This document shows, piece after piece, positions 33,668 through 45,779 of a stretch of 64,000 nt of DNA. Both the position numbers and the translations under genes were made by a program. The first letter of the stretch is position 1; the number at the start of each line of letters is the position of its first letter. Source of the DNA: Sesamum alatum (lineage: Eukaryota > Streptophyta > Magnoliopsida > Lamiales > Pedaliaceae). The stretch spans positions 13,217,864 through 13,281,863 of the forward strand of contig JACGWO010000008.1 in assembly GCA_034509735.1 (NCBI GenBank). Reading direction: 5' to 3'. The notes under the pieces were generated by a model, which saw nothing but the letters and a program-made list of their open reading frames with translations, did no database searches and was not told the DNA's origin.

Positions 33668-33801
33668 GGGTGAATTACATTTACCTCCCCTGAGGTTTGC
33701 GGTAATTACAAATACCCCCTGTTGTTTCATAAATTACAAATACCCCCTGGGGTTTGTATTTTTTTATAAGAGGGTTGGAATTGACTATTTTACCCTTTTA
33801 A
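33668..33801. repeat. Left TIR of the MULE
   Basis: Contains GAGGTTTGCGGTAATTAC and TTGTTTCATAAATTAC, found inverted at the right end. Confidence 0.88.
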
Positions 33802-34424
33802 TTAAAAAAAAGTAGAAAAATTAGTATGTGTGCAATTACAGTGTTGCCCCTCTGTAAAACGTGCTTACATCTCCCGCCATAGAACCTCTTCTTCTCATAC
33901 ACAAACCCTATTTTCTACAATTTCTCTCCCAAACCAAACCCCCTAAATCCCTTCGAAAACCCATTCTTTTTGCACCATTGCAATCCGAATCTTGTGTTCT
34001 TGAAGTGAAGAAGGTGTTTGAAGGTAGAAGAAGAAAATTTCCACAAATTTCACCAAAGAAAAAGGTAGGCATGCTTCCCTTCCCTTTGTTGATCGTTGTT
34101 TTTTGTTACTTTTGTAGTGATTTGAGTTCATTCAAGTAGGAATTTTATGTTCTTACAACAAAAATCATATTTTGTTGTGTACTTTATAGCAAACCTGACG
34201 TCCAGATTTGGGATTTTTTAATTTTTTTTTTGTTTTTGTAAGAATTGTTGAATATGGGCTGAAATTCTGAAAATAGACATTCTGAAAATATTCTGAAAGT
34301 ATTCTGAAAATGGATGAAAATAGACTGAAATTCAGTTTATTTGCATAGTGTATTTCTTTGTTATATTCTGAAAATATGCTACACTGTTATACTTAATTTT
34401 TTTTAAAATTTTTTATGTTCAGGA

Positions 34425-37400
34425 ATGAGAGACAAGGTGTATGATCTGCGGATACATTTTAAGGACAAATGCAAAAAATTGAAAAATATCAATCCAGATA
34501 ACTATAGTTACATAGACTTTATCTCAGATATTAGAGAATTACATGGTGTTATGGATTAGACTATGTTTAGGATTACATGTGGTGTGGATGACAGCGATGT
34601 GCTTATGGACATTAGTAATGATAATGATGTGTTGAGCATGTTCAGTAGAAATGCAAATAAAATTGTCTTTGATGTTTTTGTGGAACTTGTTGAGGAAGGG
34701 GTAGAGTTTGGGATTGAAAATGGGGAGAAATCTGGGGATGGGACTGGGGATGAAAGTGGGGAGGAGTCTGGGGATGGGACTGAAATTGGGGATGGGACTG
34801 GGGATAGGACTGAAAGTGGGGTGGAGTCTGCTGATGGGACTGAAATTGGGGAGGAGGCTGGTGATGGGAGTGGGGATGACATGAGTGATTACAAGTCTGA
34901 TGATCACTAGAGAGTAAAAATCAAAGTGATTTAGAATTGGAGGATGATCCATTGAAAGGTGCATTAATTAGGGATGCATGCATGTTGCCTAGTGAAACTG
35001 GTAGCAAAGTCAAGTTAGAAAAGGGCATGATCTTTGTTGATGTCCATGCATTTAGAAAATCAGTAAAAGAGTTTATAATTCAGGAAGGTTTCAAAATAAT
35101 GAGGATGAGAAATGAAAAAACAAGAGTGACAGTTCATTGCAGTGTGAAAGACTGCCCTTGGAGAGTCCATGCTACTCCATTGGTAGATGGTGTCACATTG
35201 CAAGTTGACATATGTGCCTAAGCACACATGTGTTAGGGAAGATCCTACCAAAGAGGCAAGTAATGAGTGGATAGCTACAAAAATGAAAAGTGTGTTGAGG
35301 GAAAACCCAGGAATGAAGATTAGAGGTATTAGAAATGAACTTAAAAAGTTTAGTGTCAACCCTCAGTACATGCAAATCTATAGGGCTACAAAAAAGGCCT
35401 TGGAGTCGATAGAGGGTAGCTACATTGAGTCCTTTAAGAAGATGCCTTATTATGCTAAGCTTGTGTTGGAGAGAAATGAAGGGAGTGTGGTCACCCATCA
35501 GTCTGATATAGATGAGTCAGAGGTCATCCATGCTTCACCTGTTTTTAAAAGTTTTTTTTTTTTTTGGGTTGTCTGCATTGAGAGATGGGTTTTTGGAAGG
35601 ATGTAGTCATTTCCTAGGCTTTGATGGGTGTCATTTGAAAGGGCCATTTGGGGGTATGTTACTAGCTGCCATTGGGTTGGATGGGAATAATGGATTATTC
35701 CAAGTTGCCTTTGCTGTTGTTGAGTCAGAATGTAAGGAATCTTGGAGCTTTTTCTTTGAGAATCTGTCAAGGATGTTGGTAGGCTTCTCTGTTGACAAGC
35801 CATGGACATTTATGTCTGACAGACAGAAGGTAATGTTCCATTCCAATCATCTTTTTGTTGTCTGTTTTGCATGTATTGGAAATCGGACTGAAAAATAATG
35901 CATGTAATTCATATGGATGTATTTGTTATATTATACATATAGATGGACTGAAATGTAATGCATGTATTTAATATGGGTGTATTTGTTATGTTATACATAA
36001 AGATGGACTAAAATGTAATGCATGTAACTGCTAAAAGTATTGGTGAAATGTAATGTATGTAATTCCTTTGGCTGTTGGTGAAATGTAATGCATGTAATTT
36101 GGGTGGCTTTATTTGTGATATTATACATAAAGATGGACTGAAATGTAATGATGTAATTCATATGGTTGTTGGTGAATTGTAATATAAATATTTTTGATTG
36201 CTTAGGGATTGTGGAGACAATAAATGAGGTTGTACCTCATGCTATTAACAGGAGGTGTGCCAGGCATATCTATGCCAATTTCAGAAGTCAGTATGCAGGG
36301 GCTGCCCTGAAGAAGTATTTCTGGCAAGCAACCAGATCATATAATGCTACAGGTTTCAATTTTGCACTTTATAAGATCAAAGAGTTGAAACCTGCAGTAT
36401 ATGATTGGCTTTTCAAAATCCCATCTGAGACGTGGTCTAGGCATGCATTTGACCGAAGACTAAAAAATGATCATGTCATCAACAATCTCTCTGAATCCTT
36501 CAACCATGGTTGGCGGGTGAACTTAGAAGTAAACCAATTCTAACATTGGTGGATGGGTTGAGGGCCAAACTTATGTGTAGATTGCAAAAAAGAAAAGAGA
36601 AGGGCAACAAATGGTCTGGTGTGGTTGTACCTAATGTAGTGAAGGAATTAAACAACATTAAAGAGGAGTCTAGGAGATGTCACCTCTTAGTGGCCGGGGA
36701 GCATGAGTTTGGAGTTCAAGACCAAAATATTCACTATATTGTAAACTTGAGGGGAAAAACATATAATTGCCAGGTTTGGGATATATCTGGGATTCCCTGT
36801 AGGCATGTAGCTTTGGGGATAAGTTACAGAAGGGAGGATGTAGAAAGTTATTGTGATAGTAGGTTTTCCTTGTCAGCATACATGAAAGCCTACAAATATT
36901 TTATACATTCAATACCAGATCATACCTTTTGGCCTTTGGGAGTAGATGTTACCCACACTACTCTTCTACCTCCAGTTATTAAGAGAATGCCAGGTAGGCC
37001 CAAGAAAAACAGAAGAAAGGAACTCAGTGAGGCACCCAATGCAGTCAAAAGATCAAGCATGGTGAAGTGTAAGGCATGCAATGAATTAGGACATAAAAGG
37101 AGAACATGCCCAAGCATTCAGGTATCTTTCAATGCATTTTGTATCTTACAATGCACCAGTACATTTACTCGTCTTTAATATTGTCTGTTTTTTCTTGGTA
37201 TTTTAGGTTAACAACAGTGGAAGAGACTCAGATCTCAATATCCCTTTATCACAACTAGCAAGAAAGAGGAGGAAATCTAAAGACCAAAGAAGCTCAAGTT
37301 GGTAGGAAAGGAAAGTTGCCATGGTGCCCCAACCTCCAGCACAAGTTTCATCATCCTAGCCTTTGTTCAAAACACAACAAGTACCTCCAATGCATCCTAC

Positions 37401-37560
37401 GGGTTCATCCTCACAGCCACAACCACCCTCACATCTTGGAGCAAGATATCTAGCGCCAAGTTTTTGGAGAGGAATAGGAGTCTCCCCACAAAGGGAGATA
37501 AGGAGTAAGAACAAGAATGATGACAAAGAACTTAACAGTGAAACATGCACACAACAGTGA
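34425..37560 (+). pseudogene. MULE transposase gene, interrupted
   Basis: The start ATG at 34425 follows a splice acceptor (34421-34422). Order: N-terminal ~45 codons, stop TAG at 34557-34559; acidic Gly/Asp/Glu repeats (34690-34905); N-terminal DNA-binding region (VTVHCSVKDCPWRVHATP, ~35130); pre-catalytic region (35230-35500); DDE core with FDGCHLKGPFGG (~35630) and TFMSDRQK (~35815). An intron of GT-AG form follows (35830-36205), then RRCARHIYANF, SESFNHGW, a SWIM zinc finger (CQVWDISGIPCRHV, ~36780), a CCHC knuckle (CKACNELGHKRRTC, ~37075), an 85-bp intron (37122-37206) and a Pro-rich tail. Frame changes occur near 34905, 35205, a T run at 35553-35567, the 35829 splice junction and 36510. 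Not functional as written. Confidence 0.88.
35882..36185 (+). repeat. Tandem repeats within the MULE transposase intron
   Basis: About five degenerate copies of a 50-65-bp unit containing GACTGAAATGTAATGCATGT and ATTTGTTATNTTATACATA. They explain why this intron is longer than the other coding intron. Confidence 0.8.
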
Positions 37561-38122
37561 TGATGAAACTGGCCTTTTGAAGTATTTTGCACAGTAGTTT
37601 GAGGAAACTGGCCTTTTGAAGTATTTTGCACAGTATTTTCTGTAATGATGCTTTTGAAATTAATAATGTTTGCACCTACATTGGCATTTTGAAGTATTTG
37701 TCTGTTTGGGATGTTTTTAATGGAATGATGTATTCCTTTTGTCAAGTTAGTTGTGAATTAATCTTGTTGTTATGTTCAGTTGTCAAATATTGTTGATATT
37801 TTGTTGATGAATTGTTCAACTGTCAACAAATGATATTATTGTTGATGAATTAATCCTCTTCTGATGTTCAGTTGTCAAATATTGTTGTTGATGAATTACT
37901 CCATTGTGATGTCCAATTAAACTCAATAGGATTTTGTACGATTACAAGTTGCATTCATTTAATCTTAATAAGAAAATATTACAATTTCACCCAAAAGTCA
38001 ATATTTAAATAACAATTACCTCCATCTAATAATTACAAAACTTACATTAAGGTCCGCAGGATATTTTAGTACGAAAAAATATTCAAAATATTTTAGAATT
38101 AACTAAAAAATTAATTTAATTT

Positions 38123-38275
38123 ATAAAAGGGTATTTTGGTCAATTCAACCATAAAATTGAGCTATTTGTAAGACAGTTATGAACCTCGGGGGGGGGGGGT
38201 ACTTGTAATTTATGAAACAACAGGGCGGTATTTGTAATTACCGCAAACCTCAGGGGTGGTAAATATAATTCACCC
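38123..38275. repeat. Right TIR of the MULE
   Basis: Inverted match to 33668-33801. A run of twelve or so G (from 38189) replaces the CCCCCTGGGG of the left TIR. Confidence 0.88.
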
Positions 38276-38399
38276 TATTTTTTTTCTTTTCAGATAGTAT
38301 TATCGCCAATGAACAGTACACAATAATATATACAGAAAATGCATTTAGAATTAATATAAATATCTTAATGTACATCAACTAAACTACTTTAATATTACT

Positions 38400-39140
38400 G
38401 TAGACAAACAAATTTCACGCTCCAATCAAATTGAGACAAATAATTTTGATATTTATCTCTTTAGAAAATACAAATATCAAAGAGATAATGTCAAAATTGA
38501 TCAATCATATCTTGCTAAATATTTAATGTATTTATCTCTTTAAATTAAATTATAAAGAGATATACAAAAGGTGTTTAAGTTCACCTTGACTCTACCTCTT
38601 TGACAGCTATATAAAGAGGTCCCCGGAGCTCATTCAAGACACAATGAAAGACAAGTGAAGACACAAGCAAAAGACTCCCCAAATCCTCTCAAGTGCAAAT
38701 CAAGAAAGATCCACGGCGTTCAAGGCAAGAATCAAGGCGTTCATCGCGGAAGTCATCCAAAGTCAACGTTCGATTCGAGAAGAAGTCAAAAGACTCGCGA
38801 ATTAACATTATCAAGAAGCAAGTCCACCTTGACGGAAGATTAAAGCCTCAAATCCACCAAGAAATATTCAAGTTCAGGAAGAACATCTCCAAATTTATAT
38901 CATTTAATCCGGAAACAAGTCAACAACCCTCGAATTAACGTTATTCAAAGTCAAGTCAACATCGAAGGAGATCAAACGTCAAGTTTCACCTCCAAATTGC
39001 CGAAGTCAAAGATCGCGTTCTCGAAGTGAAGAAGTAGAGATTTCCACCCACGAATATTCAAATCAATTCAAAGAAATTTATTTGTAATAGTTTCTTGTTT
39101 CAATAAATTCAGAGGAACACGAAAATTTCTTTATAAATTT
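38400..39140 (+). repeat. 5' LTR region of a Ty3/gypsy element
   Basis: Similar over ~700 bp to 63090-63826. CTATATAAAGAGG at 38609 is a TATA box. The region ends just before TTTTGGCACGCCTAGTGGGA (39137-39156), a primer-site motif seen in plant Ty3 elements. The left border is not defined; the MULE lies just upstream. Confidence 0.65.
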
Positions 39141-39205
39141 TGGCACGCCTAGTGGGACCTCTCTACCTCTCATCTCTTCCCTTCATCAAGGCCTGAAGTA
39201 TTTAG

Positions 39206-40530
39206 ATGGATACTCAAGGAAACGCTATGAAGACGGTGAATTCCAAACTCGCCACATCGAAGTCTTCAAGTTCTAGTACCAAGAATATTGTTGTTCCTCC
39301 CATTGAATCTGTTCAGAAAGACTTCATCATACCTAGCCATGCAAATGAAGATGATGACAATAAATTTCCTCTGTCCTCTCCTCGCTCCGTGTCTAGCTAC
39401 TCCTGCCCAATGAAAGTGGCTTCAGTCATGGTGATGAATGCTACAACTATAGAAGAGCAAATTGCAAGTCTGACAAGAGCCATCGAAGGACTCACAAAGC
39501 ACGTCCAAGAGCAAGATGCCTAAATTGCTAGGTTGATCAACAAGCCAGATGAAGTTGACACAAGCCATATCAGGGTGAAACAAATTGAGGCTCACTATGA
39601 AGAAGAGGCATCCACAAAGCAGCATTATACCGAGAAGGATAAGCCTGCAAAATAGCTTCATATCTCATTTGATGGAGCGATTCCAGTGGACCGACTTAAA
39701 GAATTCATTGAAGGAACCATCAGAAGCAAGATCGAGGGAACCTTAAGGTCATCCTTTACTTACACAAAGCCATACACTCAAAGAATTGATCACCTGAAGA
39801 TGCCAATCGGCTATCAACCTTCCAAGTTCCAGCAATTTGATGGCAAAGGCAATCCTAAGCAACACGTGGCTCACTTCATGGAAACGTGCAACAACGCTGG
39901 AACATATGGGGATCACCTCGTCAAACAATTTATTCAATCTTTGAAAGGAAATGAGTTTGATTAGTACACCGACTTGGAAGCCAACTCAGTTGACAGTTGG
40001 GGGCAATTAGAACAAGAATTTCTCAATCGATTTTACAGTATCAGAAGAACAGTCAGCATGATCGAGCTTACAAACTCACACCAGTGGAAAGAAGAGCGCG
40101 TCATTGATTATATCGACCGCTGGAAAAATTTGAGCCTTAATTGCAAAGATCGATTGTTTGAGACTTCAACAACTGAAATGTGTATCTAAGGATAGCAGGG
40201 CTAGCTATCTTATACCTTGTAGTTGACAAGACAGGAGTTAACAAATCGACTCGACAGCTTCTGCCTATCAAAACGTGAGGTAACAGAACCTCATGATAGA
40301 TTGTAGCTGTCCAAGCTCACAGTGAAATTAACTATATCATTTCCGGCAAAGTCTTAATCAGAAGAGAGACCAGGAAAATAGGATACAACCAAATGGACTA
40401 CCAGGAAATGCCTTGGGAACTTTGCTATATTCTTCAAGCAATAAAACCAAAAAAAATTGAAGAGCTAGAGACTCGTGCACATGGAATTGAAATGAGCGTC
40501 ATTGCAAAGAAGACACGGATACTCAAATGA
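39206..40530 (+). pseudogene. Ty3/gypsy gag remnant
   Basis: Begins MDTQGNAMKTVNSKLATSK at 39206 and includes TIEEQIASLTRAIEGLTKHV (a coiled segment). Then comes the Gag core: MPIGYQPSKFQQFDGKGNPK near 39800, SWGQLEQEFLNRFY near 40000 and ERVIDYIDRWKNLSLNCKDR near 40130. At 40405-40530 a further Gag piece (CYILQAIKPKKIEELETRAH) follows ~200 bp of unreadable sequence. Stops at 39521, 39653 and 39962 break the frame. Protease and later domains are absent; a satellite array follows. Confidence 0.82.
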
Positions 40531-40852
40531 TATCAATAATGATGCTAATGATGATGCAACACCATGAAAATTTTCAATGCTCTTATATATGAACATAAAC
40601 TATTTAATGTCCAAAAAAAATCTCAATGCTCCTGGATATGAGCATAAACTATCTCATGTCAAAAATAAAAAATAAAAAAAATCAATGCTCCTAGATATGA
40701 GCATAAACTATCTAAAGTTCCCAAAAAAATCTTAGTGCTTCTGAATATGAGCATAAACTATCTAATATCCAAAAAAAAATCTTAGTGCTCCTGGATATGA
40801 GCATAAACTATCTAAAGTCCCAAAAAAAAATCTTAGCGCTCCTGGATATGAG

Positions 40853-41044
40853 TGTTAGAATATTTAAATTTGTTCTTATCTTTTCCTATTTTACTTCAAG
40901 TAGGTCTCTTCTATAGGTGTAGTTTTACTTCAAGTAGGTCTCTTCTATAGGTGTAGTTATCCTTAAATTCCATCACTATAAATAGAGGTGGAATCATCAT
41001 TAATCAATAATATAGATTCATCTCTTCTTTTATCACTTCGTACA
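40853..41044 (+). repeat. 5' LTR of copia element 2 (192 bp)
   Basis: TGTTAGAATA to TTCGTACA, with an internal direct duplication of a 33-bp unit (TACTTCAAGTAGGTCTCTTC...) and a TATAAATA box at 40977-40984. Confidence 0.95.
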
Positions 41045-41114
41045 TGGTATAAGAGCAGGTTCAGAAAAAGTGAGAAAGAAGTTGTATATATATATATATT
41101 TATATATATTTCTG

Positions 41115-41152
<38 letters not shown>

Positions 41153-41499
41153 AAGAGAGAAAAAACCTAACCCTAGTTTTTTTGCAACCCACCGCCACCC
41201 CCTTCCGCCGCCGCAGGTCACTCGGCCGCCGCGGCCGTCGGCCCCTCACCTTGCGTTCACACCCGTCGGTCGCCGCCGTCGCCGCTTTCTCTCGCGCCTC
41301 CGGCGCCTCTGTTCGCGGCGCCGCGCCTTCTTCTTGCGCCGCCCCGCCCTTCCGCCACTTCTGCTCGCGACGCCCGCCTCCGGCGTTGCACCTTGCGCCG
41401 CGCCCGATCTGAGATGCTCACCTGAATCAGCTTTTCGTTGCTGACTGCTCTCCCTGCTGCTGCTGTCCTATCTATCTGTCTGTCTATCCCCCCTTGATC
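41045..41499 (+). other. Leader of copia element 2
   Basis: Primer site, a short TA repeat (41084-41110), an A run of 36 bases (41117-41152), then a GC-rich pyrimidine-biased stretch (41190-41410) rich in CCG, before the ATG at 41500. No protein is inferred from the frames crossing it. Confidence 0.75.
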
Positions 41500-43512
41500 A
41501 TGGCTACCGTTGAACATAAAGGTGCTCTTGGCACCACTGTCAAGTTGAATGGCCAGAATTATATCCTCTGGTCCCAAGCCTTTCGGTTGTTTCTTGGGTC
41601 TCAAAATAAGCTTAATCATATTTTGGCTCCTCCACCAACCTCTACTGATGCTAATTTTTCGACTTGGCAACAAGCTGATTACTCGGTTATGACTTGGCTT
41701 CTGAATAGTATGGAGGAAACTGTCGGTTCCAATGTTATGTTTCTCACTTCTGCTAAAACAATGTGGGATACTTTACATGACATGTATTCTCAGGAAAAGA
41801 ACGTTTCTCGGGTATTTGAACTGTATGAGAGACTTTTTTCCCTCAAACAGGATGGCCGTACAGTAGCCGACTATTTTGCCTCCTTGAAGGGCACATCTGA
41901 TGAAATTTTGCTATATCACCCCTTGAGTTGTGATGCTCAGACTCGCAAGACTCAGTGGGAAGATTTTTTGGTGGCGAAGTTCCTGTCCGGCCTCGACAAC
42001 AATTTGAAATCGGTTCGTGATCACCTCCTAGCCAGTGACTCTGTGCCTACGTTATCCAATGCTCTGTCTCGTGTCCTCCGCGTGGCTACTATATCCTCTG
42101 ACTCTTCATCTGGTCCAACCACCGAGTCCTCAGCCATGGCAGTTCGTGGTCGCGGTCGAAACTCCTCCCGAGGCCGTGGTGGTCGTGGTCGAGGCTCCAA
42201 TGCTTCTACTAACTCCCGTTACTGCACCCATTGTGGTCGAACTAATCATGTTGTGGAAAAATGTTGGCTCAAATATGGCAAACCGGAGTGGGCCAATACA
42301 GTTAAAGGTGATGGTGAACCTACAACATCGGAACCTTCTGCTAATGAATCTGATTTGGTTACCCTTAGCCGTGAAGAATATGAACAGCTCCTCCATCGCC
42401 CTGTGGCTAATTCCACTGCCCCTGCCACAGCTTCCACTCCGGGTGCCTTTGCTGCAACTCCTGGTGAGTCTTGGATGCTAGATTCAGGTGCTACTACACA
42501 CCTCACTGGTAATCGCTCTCTTTTTTACTCCCTCTCTCCTTCTCATACCTCTCCCTTCGTTCGCCTCGCTGATGGATCCTACTCTCCCATATATGGCTCT
42601 GGTACTGTTCATCCCACACACCAACTTACCCTTAATAATGTCTTGTATGCACCAAAGTTTCCTGTTAGTCTCCTCTCTATTAGTCAACTTACAAAAGTCC
42701 ACAACTGCTCGGTAACTTTTTTTCCTTCTTACTGTGTGTTCCAGGATCTGCAAACACAGAGGACGATTGGTGGCGGTCATGAGCGTGGTGGTCTCTACTT
42801 TCTAGATCATACTACACCTGTAGATGCTCGTGCTCTTTCTGCCTCTGTCTCCCCTCTTCAGTGGCATTGTCGTCTTGGTCATCCATCCTTACCTAATCTA
42901 AAGAAGGTTTTACCTATTCAGTCTACACGCTTGGATTGTGAGTCTTGTCAGTTGGGAAAGCACCATCGTGCTAGCTTTCCACCTCGTCTTGACAACCGTA
43001 GTTCCTCTCCTTTTAGTTTAGTTCATTCTGATATTTGGGGTCCGTGTCGTATTGAGTCTATTGGTGGGTTTAGGTACTTTCTTACCTTTGTTGATGATTA
43101 CTCAAGAATGACTTGGGTCTATTTACTCAAGGATAGGTCTCAAGTACCTAGTATAATCACTTCCTTTTATAATGAAATAAAAACTCAGTTCTCTGTTAAT
43201 ATTCGTATTTTCCGTACTGATAATGCTCTTGAATATGTCCAAAAAGCAGTTTCTAACTTCTGTGATTCTCATGGCATTTTACATCAATCTTCTTGCTCGT
43301 ATACCTCTCAACAAAATGGTGTCGCCGAACGCAAACATCGCCACCTTCTCGATGTTGCTCGCACTATTTTGGCTCATACGCATGTTCCAAAATCCTATTG
43401 GGGGATGCTATTCTCACAGCTTGTTATCTCATTAACCGTATGCCTTCTAGTGTTCTCAGTGGGGATATTCCGTATTCTTGTCTTTTCCCTGGTAAGCCTC
43501 TCTTTGGGTTAA
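41500..43512 (+). CDS. copia Gag-protease-integrase, ~670 aa
   Basis: Starts MATVEHKGALG at 41500. Copia Gag (LNGQNYILWSQAFRLFL; FSTWQQADYSVMTWLLNSM) covers residues 1-200. An Arg/Gly-rich linker and a zinc knuckle (CTHCGRTNHVVEKCW, ~245) follow. Then come protease (WMLDSGATTHLTGN, ~330), the integrase zinc site (WHCRLGHPS ... CESCQLGKHH, ~455-495) and the integrase core (HSDIWGPC; FVDDYSRMTWVYL; FRTDNALEY; SQQNGVAERKHRHLLDVAR). At 43400-43404 a run of five G leads into a wrong frame; the last ~38 codons after it are not genuine. Integrase continues in the next entry. Confidence 0.93.
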   Translation: MATVEHKGALGTTVKLNGQNYILWSQAFRLFLGSQNKLNHILAPPPTSTDANFSTWQQADYSVMTWLLNSMEETVGSNVMFLTSAKTMWDTLHDMYSQEKNVSRVFELYERLFSLKQDGRTVADYFASLKGTSDEILLYHPLSCDAQTRKTQWEDFLVAKFLSGLDNNLKSVRDHLLASDSVPTLSNALSRVLRVATISSDSSSGPTTESSAMAVRGRGRNSSRGRGGRGRGSNASTNSRYCTHCGRTNHVVEKCWLKYGKPEWANTVKGDGEPTTSEPSANESDLVTLSREEYEQLLHRPVANSTAPATASTPGAFAATPGESWMLDSGATTHLTGNRSLFYSLSPSHTSPFVRLADGSYSPIYGSGTVHPTHQLTLNNVLYAPKFPVSLLSISQLTKVHNCSVTFFPSYCVFQDLQTQRTIGGGHERGGLYFLDHTTPVDARALSASVSPLQWHCRLGHPSLPNLKKVLPIQSTRLDCESCQLGKHHRASFPPRLDNRSSSPFSLVHSDIWGPCRIESIGGFRYFLTFVDDYSRMTWVYLLKDRSQVPSIITSFYNEIKTQFSVNIRIFRTDNALEYVQKAVSNFCDSHGILHQSSCSYTSQQNGVAERKHRHLLDVARTILAHTHVPKSYWGMLFSQLVISLTVCLLVFSVGIFRILVFSLVSLSLG

Positions 43513-45580
43513 CTCCTCGAGTCTTTGGGTGTGTGTGCTTTGTTCATCTCCATTCTCCTAACCTCGATAAACTGTCACCTCGTTCTGTTAAATGTATATT
43601 TTTGGGGTATTCACGAGCACAAAAAGGGTATCGGTGTTATGATCCTATATCTCACCGGTCATTTACCTCTGCCGATGTTACTTTCTTTGAGTCCACTGCT
43701 TATTACTCTAAGACCCCTTCCCCTTATGTTCCTCTTCCATCTCTTCCCTTACCGGTCCCGGCACTCTCACATCCTCCCCATACCGAACCACCTACACGAC
43801 CTTTACAGGTGTATTGCAGGCGTACTCATTCTACGACTACCATGCCTGTTGATCCGCCAAGTCTTCCTCTTGCTGCAGCTCCTGGCACCCCGACCCCTAT
43901 GTCTGCGGCGGATCTTCCCATTGCCCTTCGCAAAGGTAAAAGGTCTTGCACTGCTCATCCATTGGCTCATTCCCTTTCCTATAAATGTCTTAGTCCTGTT
44001 TATCGTGCTTTCTCTGTCTCTCTATCATCTGTTTCTATCCCTAATTCTTATTATGAGGCACTTTCGCATTCGGAGTGGAAGGCGGCGATGGATGAGGAGA
44101 TGTCGGCTCTCCTTTCCCGGGGAACCTGGGAGCTTGTCCATCCACCTCCTAACGTCGACGTCGTCGCTTGTCGATGGGTGTTCGCCCTCAAGTTTCATGC
44201 TGACGGGTCCCTAGACCGATATAAAAGCTCGCCTGGTTGCCAAGGGCTTTACTCAGACATATGGGGTAGATTATTTTGAAACATTCTCCCCTGTTGCTCG
44301 TCTTAACTCTATTAGAGTTTTGTTTTCCTTGGCAGTTAATCTCAGTTGGCCAATGCATCAGATGGACATCAAAAATGCTTTCTTATATGGTGACTTGAAG
44401 GAAATTGTCTATATGGAGCAACCTCCAGGTTATGTTGCTCAGGGGGAGAAGCAACGAATGGTGTGCAGATTGAAGAAAGCGATCTACGGTCTTAAACAAA
44501 GTCCAAGGGCATGGTTTGATAAATTCAGTACTATTATTGGTGAGTTTGGATTTTCACGGTGCCAAGCAGATCATTCAGTCTTTGTTCGAATTAAGGAATC
44601 AGGTACGGTTATTCTAGCAGTCTATGTTGATGATATCTTAATCACCGGTAGTGATGTTTCCGGGATAGAAGAAGCCAAGACATACCTAAGGAAGCACTTC
44701 GTCACTAAAGATTTGGGGAGGCCGAAGTATTTTTTGGGGATTGAAATTGCTCATAGCAAGCATGGGATCTCTCTATCTCAGAGAAAATATGCCTGTGATC
44801 TCCTTCAGAAAGCAGGTTTACTCGGCACTAAACCGGTGGACACTCCTATGGAATTTAATCCTGATTTTTGGAATGATGATAGTAACTATTTGGAGGACAA
44901 GGCAAAGTATAGAAGACTTGTTGGCAAAGCTAATCTACTTAACCGTAACTAGACCTGATATCTCCTTTGCAGTTGGCCTAGTTAGTCAGTTTATGGATAA
45001 GCCACGATCAGTTCATTGGGAAGCTGTTCTAAGGATCTTGAAATATATAAAGGCATCCCCGGGAAAAGGATTATTCTTCCAACAGCATGGACACACAAAG
45101 ATAGAAGCCTATTCTGATGCAGACTATGCAGGGTCGAAGGATGATAGAAAATCTACTTCTGGATATTGCACCTATGTTGGTGGGAACCTTGTGACTTGGC
45201 GTAGCAAAAAACAAACTACAGTTGCTAGGTCAAGCGCAGAAGCTGAATATCGGGCTATGGCTCACACCACTAGTGAAGTTTTGTGGTTAAAGAATCTTTT
45301 GAAAGAGTTAGGTTTTACGAACAATGATCCTGTACCTATGCACTGTGACAATCAAGCAGCTATTCATATTGCCAGTAATCCTATTTTCCATGAGAGGACA
45401 AAGCATATTGAGGTTGATTGTCACTTCATTCGTGAGGCTGTCATGAGTCAGAAAATTTGCACTCCCTTTACTCCTTCTTCAGAGCAAAGAGCAGATGTTT
45501 TTACCAAGGCTTTAGGAACAAAACAATTTAATATTATGTGTAACAAGCTGGGCATGATTGATATATTTGCTCCAGCTTGA
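43398..45580 (+). CDS. copia integrase end, reverse transcriptase and RNase H
   Basis: Continuation of Pol in three frames. 43398-44226: integrase C-terminus (GDAILTACYLINRMPSSVLS; LDKLSPRSVKCIFLGYSRAQ) and RT start (KAAMDEEMSALLSRGTWELV). 44227-44928: RT core (FETFSPVARLNSIRV, MDIKNAFLYGDLKE, YVDDILITGSD). 44929-45580: RT end and RNase H (VTRPDISFAVGLVSQF, YSDADYAGSKDDRKSTSGY, SSAEAEYRAMA, RTKHIEVDCHFIRE), stop 45578-45580 just before the polypurine tract. Breaks lie in A4 at 44223-44226 and A3 at 44926-44928. Every catalytic motif is intact. Confidence 0.92.
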
Positions 45581-45587
45581 GGGGGAG

Positions 45588-45779
45588 TGTTAGAATATTT
45601 AAATTTGTTCTTATCTTTTCCTATTTTACTTCAAGTAGGTCTCTTCTATAGGTGTAGTTTTACTTCAAGTAGGTCTCTTCTATAGGTGTAGTTATCCTTA
45701 AATTCCATCACTATAAATAGAGGTGGAATCATCATTAATCAATAATATAGATTCATCTCTTCTTTTATCACTTCGTACA
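45588..45779 (+). repeat. 3' LTR of copia element 2 (192 bp)
   Basis: Identical by eye to the 5' LTR, including the 33-bp internal duplication. Confidence 0.95.

Larger units (their letters stand above)
33668..38275 (+). mobile_element. Mutator-like element (MULE), 4.6 kb, near complete
   Basis: Terminal inverted repeats of ~135 bp (33668-33801 and 38123-38275) starting GGGTGAATTACATTTACC. The flanks TATTTTTAA and TATTTTTTT form an imperfect 9-bp duplication. The interior carries one transposase gene in plus orientation with a 5' UTR intron (34065-34422) and later introns. Size, long TIRs and transposase type define an autonomous-class MULE, but this copy is inactivated. Confidence 0.9.
40853..45779 (+). 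mobile_element. Ty1/copia retrotransposon, very recent, 4.93 kb
   Basis: Two 192-bp LTRs that I read as identical (40853-41044, 45588-45779) with flanking ATGAG (40848-40852, 45780-45784). Primer site TGGTATAAGAGC at 41045-41056 (one mismatch to initiator Met). Polypurine tract GAGGGGGAG at 45579-45587. One Gag-Pol reading with three single-base frame breaks. Short LTRs and domain wording suggest the Ale/Retrofit group (tentative). Identical LTRs mean insertion within the recent past of this lineage. Confidence 0.95.

Noticed and set aside
33861..34139. 92-codon frame near the left end of the MULE
   Set aside because: Crosses a good splice donor (34065) and looks like the 5' UTR exon of the transposase gene.
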